Assembly (NCBI GenBank): GCA_025457805.1 | Contig: JALOTR010000282.1 | Coordinates: 1 to 5,152 of the forward strand | DNA length: 5,152 nucleotides | Direction of reading: 5' to 3' | DNA from: Akkermansiaceae bacterium | GTDB lineage: Bacteria > Verrucomicrobiota > Verrucomicrobiia > Verrucomicrobiales > Akkermansiaceae | Part shown: positions 1 to 5,152 of the stretch, piece by piece | How positions within the stretch are numbered: the stretch's first letter is position 1 | Layout: each line of letters starts with the position of its first letter | Program-made: the position numbers and the translations under genes | The notes under the pieces: generated by a model | What the model saw: only the letters and a program-made list of their open reading frames with translations | Told to the model about the DNA's origin: nothing | Database searches by the model: none

Positions 1-2362
1 CGGCCTTGCTAGTCAACGCTTCGAGCACTTTTGCGTGTGCGGCGTCCACTTCCTCGGCTTTCAGCGTGCGGTCGGGGGCGCGGTATTGGAAGCGGTAGGC
101 GACGGACTTGCGGTCGGCGGGGAGTTTTTGGCCGGTGGGGTCGTTGAAGACGTCGAAGCACTCGAAGGAGACGAGGAGGGGCTCGGCGAGTTTGAGGAGG
201 ACGTTTTCGATCTCGGCGTTTGGCAAGGTGGCGGGGACTTCCATGGCGGCGTCGCGGGAGGAGCCTGGGAATTGGGGAAGGTCCTCGACGTGTTCGATGC
301 CGGTGAGGAGCTTGCGGAGTTTTGTTAGATCGAGCTCGGCGACGAAGACCGGCGAGGTGAAATCGAGTTCGCGTTCGCGGGCGGGTTTGAGTCGGGCAAA
401 GATGCCGATGTTCTGGTCGTCCGCCTTGATGTCGCAGCCGAGGGCGAAGCCGTCGCGGTCGCGCGGGCTGAAGCGGATGGTTTTGTTGGGGACGAGCGCG
501 TTGATGAGGCCTTTGAGGTCGTAGAGGTCGGCCTGGCGGTCGGCTTGGTTCCAGCCGGTGGGGGCGGTGCCGCCGGAGATGAGGATGGCGAGGGTTTCGC
601 TTTCCTGGTCCTTCGCCTTGCCGCCGCCGGAGTTGCGGAAGACGCGGCCCATTTCGAAGAAACGCAGGGATTTCTGTTGTTGGCGGACGTTTCTGGCAGC
701 GGAGGCGACGAGGCCCGGGACGATGCTCGGGCGCATGACTGCGTGATCCTCGCTGAGCGGGAGTTTTACGCGGATGATGTCGCCGTCCTGCATCGGGCGG
801 AGGGTGAGGGAATCGGAAACCTGAGCGTCTGAGATCAGTTTGATCGTCTGGCATTCATACACGCCGAGCGCGGCGAGGCGGCGGCGCAGGATCATGTCCG
901 CATCGTAGGCGGCATCGACCGGGCTGGCGGGGACGAAGCTGCCTTGGAGGCGGGATGGCACATTGTCGAGGCCATGGACGCGGGCGATTTCCTCGACGAG
1001 GTCGATGTGGCGCTGGAGGTCAGCGCGGAAGCTGGGGACGTTCCAGGTGCCGTCGGCGAGTTTGGAAAGGCCGAGGCGGGTGAGGATTTCCTCTGCGTCT
1101 GTTAGAGAGATCGACGCGCCCATCAACTGATTGAGCTTCGTTTCGTTAAGCGTGACAGGTTTTGTTAGAGACGGAGCCTCGCCTGCGACTTGGGCGTTGG
1201 TTTCCACAGTGCCGCCGGCGGTTTCGAGGATAAGTTTCACGGCCAGCGCGGAGGCTGTTAGAATGCCTTGTGGATCGACGCCGCGTTCGAAGCGGTAAGA
1301 CGAGTCCGAGGAAAGCGCGGTGCGGCGCGAGGTGCGGCGGATGCCTTGTGGAGTGAAGTACGCCGATTCCAGTAGAATGTCGGTGGTGGTTTCCGTGACC
1401 CCTGATTCGAGGCCGCCCATCACGCCGGCAAGGGCGAGGGCCGCGCCGGATTCGTCGGAGATGAGGAGATCGTCGGGAGTGAGGAAGTGTTTCGATTCGT
1501 CGAGGGCGAGGAAGGTTTCCCCGTCGGCGGCTTGGCGGACGACGATGGAGCCGGTGAGTTTCGCGGCATCGAAGGCGTGGAGCGGTTGGCCGAGTTCGTG
1601 GAGAACGAAGTTGGTGACGTCCACGATGTTATTGATCGGTCGCAGGCCGATGGATTCGAGGCGCTGCTTGAGCCATGCGGGGGATTCCTTGATGGTGACG
1701 CCGGAGATTCCAACAGCCGTGTAAAGCGGGCAAGCGACGGGGGAATCGATGCGGATGGTGGTGGCTGAGGTTGTTGGAATGGACGAGACGTCCATTCTCC
1801 TTAGTGGCGTTTTCAGCAAGGTCGCGAGTTCGCGGGCCATGCCGTAGTGGCTGAGGAGGTCCGGGCGGTTCGGGGTGACTTCGAGTTCCAACAAGGTATC
1901 GGAATCGAAGAGCTGCTTGACCGGCACGCCGATGGGCGAGTCTTCCGGAAGAATGAGCAGGCCGTCCTCACCGGGCGGCAGGCCAATCTCGACGGCGGCA
2001 GCGAGCATGCCCTTGGATTCCACACCGCGCATCTTGGTTTCGCCGATGGTGAAACCACCGGGAAGCTCGGTGCCGGGAAGGCAGCAGGGAACTTTATCAC
2101 CGACCTTGTAGTTTTGTGCACCGCAGACGATTTGGCGGAGCTGGCCTTCACCGGCATCCACTTGCGTGACCTTCAGCTTGTCTGCATTCGGGTGCTGCAC
2201 AGCTTCCATGATCTGCGCGACGACGATTTTTTCCGAGGCAATGCCTTTGGAAACAATTCCTTCCACTTCGACGCCGGCGAAGGTGAAGAGGTCGTCGATT
2301 TCCTTGATGGATTTCCCGGATAGATCGAGGTGGGTGGAGAGCCAGTTAAGTGAAACGTTCAT
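1..2362 (-). CDS. pheT: Phenylalanyl-tRNA synthetase beta subunit (3' end cut by window edge)
   Basis: Cytoplasmic beta subunit of the (alpha-beta)2 synthetase that charges tRNA-Phe; it binds tRNA and edits mischarged Tyr-tRNA-Phe. I translated the frame by hand from the ATG at 2362 to the left edge: 787 codons, no stop. Bacterial PheT is about 785-805 residues, so only a few should be missing. Domains in order: N-terminal segment starting MNVSLNWL; EMAP/OB tRNA-binding domain (about 40-150) with HPNADKLKV at 57-65; VTPNRPDLL from 162; B3/B4 editing domain with LGQPLHAFD at 257-265, MGG at 315-317 and SSDSSYRFERGVDP at 351-364; B5 domain about 400-470 with DLVEEIARVHG; catalytic-like core with FFEMGRVF at 568-575; FDX-ACB domain from about 696 (PQFPGSSRD). 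By my alignment His262 and Glu332 match the E. coli editing residues His265 and Glu334. The start lies 60 bases after the pheS stop. No Shine-Dalgarno is visible; the bases before ATG read CATAGCTTTCC. Confidence 0.97.
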   Translation of the reverse strand, partial: MNVSLNWLSTHLDLSGKSIKEIDDLFTFAGVEVEGIVSKGIASEKIVVAQIMEAVQHPNADKLKVTQVDAGEGQLRQIVCGAQNYKVGDKVPCCLPGTELPGGFTIGETKMRGVESKGMLAAAVEIGLPPGEDGLLILPEDSPIGVPVKQLFDSDTLLELEVTPNRPDLLSHYGMARELATLLKTPLRRMDVSSIPTTSATTIRIDSPVACPLYTAVGISGVTIKESPAWLKQRLESIGLRPINNIVDVTNFVLHELGQPLHAFDAAKLTGSIVVRQAADGETFLALDESKHFLTPDDLLISDESGAALALAGVMGGLESGVTETTTDILLESAYFTPQGIRRTSRRTALSSDSSYRFERGVDPQGILTASALAVKLILETAGGTVETNAQVAGEAPSLTKPVTLNETKLNQLMGASISLTDAEEILTRLGLSKLADGTWNVPSFRADLQRHIDLVEEIARVHGLDNVPSRLQGSFVPASPVDAAYDADMILRRRLAALGVYECQTIKLISDAQVSDSLTLRPMQDGDIIRVKLPLSEDHAVMRPSIVPGLVASAARNVRQQQKSLRFFEMGRVFRNSGGGKAKDQESETLAILISGGTAPTGWNQADRQADLYDLKGLINALVPNKTIRFSPRDRDGFALGCDIKADDQNIGIFARLKPARERELDFTSPVFVAELDLTKLRKLLTGIEHVEDLPQFPGSSRDAAMEVPATLPNAEIENVLLKLAEPLLVSFECFDVFNDPTGQKLPADRKSVAYRFQYRAPDRTLKAEEVDAAHAKVLEALTSKA
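323..329 (-). repeat. Dispersed TCTAACAR word, copy 1
   Basis: TCTAACA followed by AAAC on the coding strand, inside pheT at a Leu-Thr-Lys. It belongs to the word family described in the findings. Confidence 0.5.
1100..1262 (-). repeat. Cluster of three TCTAACAR words in pheT
   Basis: Exact coding-strand copies lie at 1106-1100, 1169-1163 and 1262-1256, all at Leu-Thr codon pairs (CTA ACA). In pheT, ACA is used only five times in my translation and four of these are within the word, whereas other Leu-Thr pairs are mostly CTC ACC. That argues for selection on the word rather than on codons. Confidence 0.5.
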
Positions 2363-2375
2363 GGAAAGCTATGGT

Positions 2376-2389
2376 GAAGAGATTTCTTC
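2376..2389 (-). other. Small inverted repeat just before pheT
   Basis: GAAGA-AATC-TCTTC can form a 5-bp stem with a 4-base loop, ending 14 bases before the pheT ATG. The stem is AT-rich and weak and has no following U tract, so it is not a convincing terminator. It could slightly affect ribosome access or be chance. Confidence 0.2.
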
Positions 2390-2424
2390 GTCTTGTGTCT
2401 TGCGTCTTGAAGTCTTCTGTCTTC
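2390..2424 (-). repeat. Heptamer-spaced tandem repeat in the pheS-pheT spacer
   Basis: On the coding strand this stretch contains five copies of SAAGAC (GAAGAC twice, then CAAGAC three times), separated by 1, 2, 1 and 1 bases, giving a period of 7 with one 8. On the plus strand it reads as GTCTTGT, GTCTTGC, GTCTTGA, then GTCTTCT and GTCTTC. The first copy begins at the G of the pheS TGA stop, and the array fills more than half of the 60-base spacer. It looks like a short tandemly repeated repetitive element of heptanucleotide type. The function is unknown; it would form a purine-rich, probably unstructured part of the mRNA ahead of pheT. Confidence 0.75.
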
Positions 2425-3439
2425 AAGCAAACTGCTTGAGAAAGCGTACATCGTTTTCGATGAGCAATCTGATATCCTTGATGCCCCAGCGGATCATGGC
2501 GAGGCGGTCGAGGCCCATGCCGAAGGCGAAGCCGGTGGTTTTGTTAGGATCGAAGGCGGTATCCTTGCGCGAGGTGTTGATGGCATCGAAGACGGCGGGA
2601 TCGACCATGCCGCAGCCGGCGACTTCGATCCAGCGCGGGGCTTGGCCTTTGACGGTGAGTTTCACGTCGATCTCGAAACTTGGCTCGGTGAATGGGAAGA
2701 AGTGCGGGCGGAAGCGGACTTCGGTTTGTGCGCCGTAGAGTTCGCGGAAGAAGTATTCGAGCGTGCCCTTGAGGTCGGGGAGCGAGACGTCCTCGGCGAC
2801 GTAGAGGCCTTCGAACTGGTTGAAGACCGAGAGGTGGGTGGCGTCGATTTCATCACGGCGATAGGCCGAGCCCGGGGCGATGATGCGGATGGGCGGTTTC
2901 GCGGATTCCATGGTGCGGATCTGCACGCTGGAGGTGTGGGTGCGGAGGAGTTTCCCGGAATCGAAATAGAAAGTATCCTTCTCGTTGCGCGCCGGGTGGT
3001 CGGCGGGGGTGTTGAGGGCATCGAAGCAATGGAACTCGTCCTCGATTTCCGGACCGTCGGCGAGCGAGAAGCCCATGCGGCGGAGGATGGAGATGGCTTC
3101 ATCGCGGATCAGCGTGAGCGGATGCAGAGCTCCGGTGGCCACGGCGCGGGCGGGCAGAGTGACATCGATGCCGGTGAGTGCGGCTTGATCGGCGAGGTCC
3201 TGGAGGGCGGATTGTTTTTCCTCGAGGGCGGAGGTGATGGCGCTGCGGGCGGCGTTGAGGAGTTGGCCGACCTCGGCCTTATCCTCCTTGGGCACGTCCT
3301 TCATGCCGGCGGCGGCGAGGGTGAGGGTGCCTTTTTTACCAAGCACGGCGACGCGGACCTCCTCGAGCGAGCGCTCGTCGTGGGCGGTGGCGATTTGTGC
3401 AAGTGCCTCGGATTGAATGACTGGGATTTGCTCCTTCAT
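2423..3439 (-). CDS. pheS: Phenylalanyl-tRNA synthetase alpha subunit
   Basis: Cytoplasmic catalytic subunit that activates phenylalanine with ATP and transfers it to tRNA-Phe, working with PheT. The chosen start gives 338 residues, within the family's usual range (E. coli 327). Residues 1-85 form the N-terminal tRNA-binding coiled coil, with VLGKKGTLT at 32-40. The class II core follows: RTHTSSVQIR at 166-175 (motif 1/2 region), APGSAYRRDEIDATH at 188-202 with the motif 2 arginine, FNQFEG at 206-211, RPHFFPFTEPS at 244-254, and motif 3 GFAFGMGLDRLAM at 303-315. Ala305 matches E. coli Ala294, the residue that sets Phe pocket size, so wild-type specificity is expected. The ATG at 3439 (MKEQIPVIQ) aligns with E. 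coli PheS; an in-frame ATG at 3457 would add MAIGFL. Neither has a strong Shine-Dalgarno. The frame stays open upstream to 3817, but that extension overlaps the SDR gene and has no PheS similarity. Confidence 0.97.
   Translation of the reverse strand: MKEQIPVIQSEALAQIATAHDERSLEEVRVAVLGKKGTLTLAAAGMKDVPKEDKAEVGQLLNAARSAITSALEEKQSALQDLADQAALTGIDVTLPARAVATGALHPLTLIRDEAISILRRMGFSLADGPEIEDEFHCFDALNTPADHPARNEKDTFYFDSGKLLRTHTSSVQIRTMESAKPPIRIIAPGSAYRRDEIDATHLSVFNQFEGLYVAEDVSLPDLKGTLEYFFRELYGAQTEVRFRPHFFPFTEPSFEIDVKLTVKGQAPRWIEVAGCGMVDPAVFDAINTSRKDTAFDPNKTTGFAFGMGLDRLAMIRWGIKDIRLLIENDVRFLKQFA
2542..2548 (-). repeat. Variant word CCTAACA in pheS
   Basis: Differs from the exact word at the first base but continues as CCTAACAAAACC, matching the longer copies in pheT and the hydrolase gene. 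Here it is read in another frame (Pro-Asn-Lys), so the shared bases are not explained by a shared Leu-Thr dipeptide. Confidence 0.4.
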
Positions 3440-3503
3440 GAGAAAGCCGATGGCCATAGCCCGAAACCCGCCCGGGGTCAAAGCCAAGCTGCGAGGAACT
3501 CGT
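3440..3503 (-). other. Spacer between SDR gene and pheS
   Basis: This 64-base gap holds the alternative pheS start (ATG at 3457) and a GC-rich stretch (CCCCGGGCGGGTTTCGGG) that could pair weakly (CCCG with CGGG). I see no convincing -35/-10 pair, Phe-codon leader, T-box or terminator. Read-through from the upstream genes is the simplest reading, although a promoter inside the SDR gene cannot be excluded. Confidence 0.35.
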
Positions 3504-4325
3504 TCAGGCTTCCAATGTGGGGGCGACTTCCCCGGCAGCATCGATGAACGAAGGAAAACGGGGTTCCCAGCCGGTGGCGCGGAGTTTGGCATTGGAGACC
3601 TGCTTGTGGGTCCAGCCGCGTTTGCGGTTGAGGTCACGCGGGCCGGAAGGCGGGAGAGGAAGGGAAAACTGCGCGGAAAGTGCTTGGTAGCATGCGAGTT
3701 GGGAAAGCGGGGTGGAGTCGCTTGCATTGAAAACACCACTTGCTCCGGTCGTGGCGAGATGGTGGGTGGCGCGAGCGGCATCATCGCGATGGATTTGGTT
3801 GAGAAAACGCCGACCATCTTCTTCGATGACGGCTTCGCCTGTTAGAAATTTCCTCAGAATCACACTGCGCCCCGGGCCATAGATGCCGGAGAGGCGGGCG
3901 ACGATGCCTCCCGCAGCGATGACGATCTTTTCTGCCTCTAACAATAACGCGCCGGTTTCACGATCCGGAATGGCGGGGCTTTCTTCCGTGACGACCGAGC
4001 CATCGGTCTGCGCATAGACGGAAGTGCTGGAAGTGAACAACAAGGGCACACCGGGAAAGTGTTCTGTTAGATTCCGGCAACCATCGACATAGACATGCTG
4101 ATAAGCTTCCGCCCCTCCCCTGCCGGAGGCGGCGCAGTGGACGATGAAATCCGGAAACACGTGTTTCTTCAGAGCCTTTACCGATGTCCAATCCCCCACA
4201 TCGCATGGCAGGGTTCCTTCATGGGGTGATAGGGAAACGGGCAGGACTTCCCAGTCATTGTTGCGGAACTCATGCGTGATTTGCTGACCAAGATAGCCGT
4301 GGCCGATGAGGAGGAGTTGTTTCAT
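3504..4325 (-). CDS. YeeZ-like atypical SDR (NAD(P)-binding Rossmann protein)
   Basis: A 273-residue protein of the extended/atypical short-chain dehydrogenase superfamily, resembling E. coli YeeZ from end to end. The N-terminal Rossmann fold starts at residue 1 with MKQLLLIGHGYLGQ (dinucleotide loop GHGYLG at 8-13). TSSTSVY at 98-104 matches the YeeZ TSSTSVYG segment, followed by RLSGIYGPGR at 144-153 and NQIHRDDAA at 176-184. The usual SDR Tyr-x-x-x-Lys pair is absent: by alignment Thr124 and Leu128 occupy those places (TGALLLEAEK), so ordinary dehydrogenase or epimerase chemistry is doubtful and a cofactor-binding or non-classical role is likelier. There is no signal peptide, so it is cytoplasmic. 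The ATG at 4325 overlaps the upstream stop as ATGA, suggesting translational coupling; a GAGG at 4342-4339 lies 13 bases before it, rather far for a Shine-Dalgarno. Many such genes are annotated as NAD-dependent epimerases. Substrate unknown. Confidence 0.9.
   Translation of the reverse strand: MKQLLLIGHGYLGQQITHEFRNNDWEVLPVSLSPHEGTLPCDVGDWTSVKALKKHVFPDFIVHCAASGRGGAEAYQHVYVDGCRNLTEHFPGVPLLFTSSTSVYAQTDGSVVTEESPAIPDRETGALLLEAEKIVIAAGGIVARLSGIYGPGRSVILRKFLTGEAVIEEDGRRFLNQIHRDDAARATHHLATTGASGVFNASDSTPLSQLACYQALSAQFSLPLPPSGPRDLNRKRGWTHKQVSNAKLRATGWEPRFPSFIDAAGEVAPTLEA
3840..4071. repeat. Cluster of three TCTAACAR words in the SDR gene
   Basis: Coding-strand copies lie at 3846-3840 and 4071-4065, both at Leu-Thr. 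One copy lies on the plus strand at 3937-3943, antisense to the gene, where the protein reads Leu-Leu-Glu. This is the only copy in the opposite orientation. Confidence 0.5.
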
Positions 4326-5152
4326 GGCTGCGAGTATGCCTCATGAAAGCCGCGGCGCACGTCGGAACCATCCGAGTTCAGAAAATCCGCGCGCTGGACC
4401 ATGAGCAGGTGGATGCGTTGCTTCACGGGATCAATCCACGCCTGGGTGCCGTATACCCCGCCGTGACCGAAGGTGCCGGGGGACAAGGTGGCGGTGACAC
4501 CTTCTGGATTGCGGACGATGCACCAGCCGAGGCCCCATGCGTTGCCGGGGAGAAAACCGGTTTTGAGTTCACCGCTTTGCACGGTGGTCATGAGTTTTAC
4601 CGATTCCGGCTTGAGATAGGTTTTCCCATCGAAGCTTCCTCGCTGGAGTACCATCTGGCAGAAGCGCAGGTAATCTGAAGCCGTGGAAAACAAACCGCCG
4701 TTGGCGAGCGGATAGCGGTTCCGATCCGTGATGGGTTTGCTTCCGAGAAAGCGGATGGGCGTTTTCTCCAACTTGCCATCCGGTCCTTTGAGATAACTGG
4801 AAGCGATGCGTGGAAGCTGTTCTTGCGTCGGATAGAATGTGGTATCTTTCATGCCAAGCGGACGGAACAAACGTTCATCGAGAAATTCAGGAAATGATTT
4901 CCCGGATACCACTTCCACCACACGGGCGGCGGTGTTGATGCCGGTCTGGCTGTATCGCCATTGACTGCCTGGGGCAAACTGCACGGGTTTTGTTAGAATG
5001 ACAGTGATCAGTTCCGCGAGGGTTGTGATCTTTTCCGCCTCCGCTCCCGACACTTCGGAAAGGCCTGCGCTGTGAATGAGGCATTGACGGAGAGTGATGG
5101 AAACCGGATTGCCGGCCGAGTCTTTGAGTTGTGAAAACTCGGGAAGATATTT
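4322..5152 (-). CDS. Beta-lactamase-fold serine hydrolase (5' end outside window)
   Basis: The last 276 residues of a class C beta-lactamase/esterase-type serine hydrolase (Pfam Beta-lactamase family), open at the right edge. The first visible residues, KYLPEF, are the block that normally follows the SxxK nucleophile helix, so the catalytic Ser-Lys and any signal peptide lie outside. LRQCLIHSAGL at 21-31 matches the common LRHLLTHTSGL segment. WRYSQTGIN at 65-73 is the second motif, with the catalytic Tyr at 67 but Gln where Asn usually sits (YSN becomes YSQ). FGHGGVYG at 228-235 is the third motif in its HxG form, typical of esterase- or peptidase-like members rather than KTG beta-lactamases. 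An internal GTG at 5053 could be taken as a start, but the family similarity continues upstream, so it is not one. The stop overlaps the next gene's ATG. Substrate unknown; such proteins are often exported. Confidence 0.93.
   Translation of the reverse strand, partial: KYLPEFSQLKDSAGNPVSITLRQCLIHSAGLSEVSGAEAEKITTLAELITVILTKPVQFAPGSQWRYSQTGINTAARVVEVVSGKSFPEFLDERLFRPLGMKDTTFYPTQEQLPRIASSYLKGPDGKLEKTPIRFLGSKPITDRNRYPLANGGLFSTASDYLRFCQMVLQRGSFDGKTYLKPESVKLMTTVQSGELKTGFLPGNAWGLGWCIVRNPEGVTATLSPGTFGHGGVYGTQAWIDPVKQRIHLLMVQRADFLNSDGSDVRRGFHEAYSQP
4991..4997 (-). repeat. Dispersed TCTAACAR word in the hydrolase gene
   Basis: TCTAACA followed by AAACC on the coding strand, at Leu-Thr-Lys. It is identical over the 12 bases TCTAACAAAACC to the copy at 1169-1163 in pheT. 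Confidence 0.5.

Noticed and set aside
9..854. 281-codon minus-strand open frame rich in Arg and Pro
   Set aside because: It lies in another frame of pheT, whose frame is confirmed by continuous family motifs; the Arg/Pro/His composition is typical of a shifted GC-rich frame.
1847..2323. Plus-strand open frame of 158 codons opposite the pheT N-terminal region
   Set aside because: Shadow of pheT; the protein has no recognisable motif and no start signal was seen.
3440..3503. Possible Phe attenuator or T-box before pheS
   Set aside because: The spacer is only 64 bases, with no Phe-codon leader peptide, no T-box sequence and no terminator hairpin with a U run.
2642..3547. 301-codon plus-strand open frame opposite pheS
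   Set aside because: It is antisense to a clear pheS, rich in Gly, Glu and Ala as expected from the complement of GC-biased codons, and shows no recognisable domain.
3440..3817. Upstream extension of the pheS frame by 126 codons
   Set aside because: It overlaps the SDR coding sequence, is low-complexity Pro/Ser/Arg-rich and has no PheS similarity; PheS homology begins at MKEQ (3439).
5051..5053. GTG as the start of the hydrolase gene
   Set aside because: The frame stays open to the window edge and the upstream residues (KYLPEF, LRQCLIHSAGL) match the family, so the true start lies outside.

Overview
The window is a piece of a GC-rich (roughly 60% by eye) bacterial chromosome. All supported genes lie on the minus strand, so gene order runs from high to low coordinates. 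In transcription order they are: the C-terminal 276 residues of a beta-lactamase-fold serine hydrolase (5152-4322, start outside the window); a YeeZ-like atypical short-chain dehydrogenase (SDR) protein (4325-3504); pheS, the phenylalanyl-tRNA synthetase alpha subunit (3439-2423); and pheT, the beta subunit (2362 to the left edge, 787 residues visible, probably only a few missing). There is no tRNA, rRNA, CRISPR array, insertion sequence or phage gene.

The hydrolase and SDR genes overlap by 4 bases (ATGA). The SDR-pheS and pheS-pheT spacers are 64 and 60 bases, so the block could be one transcript. PheS and PheT form the (alpha-beta)2 enzyme that charges tRNA-Phe. The hydrolase and the SDR have no evident link to that job. 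I saw no Phe-rich leader peptide, T-box or terminator. No gap exceeds 64 bases.

The organism cannot be named from this. The PheS/PheT architecture is the ordinary bacterial one. GC-rich codon use, weak or absent Shine-Dalgarno sequences and the gene company would fit Verrucomicrobiota or a similar Gram-negative lineage, but that is a guess.

Two signals are not explained by the proteins. The first is a dispersed short word, TCTAACAR (TGTTAGA on the plus strand). It has eight exact copies plus one CCTAACA variant in 5.15 kb, is strongly biased to the coding strand, and sits mostly but not only at Leu-Thr codon pairs. The second is a heptamer-spaced tandem repeat (SAAGACN) filling over half of the pheS-pheT spacer. 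No clearly new multi-gene system is visible; the dispersed word is the best candidate for something undescribed.
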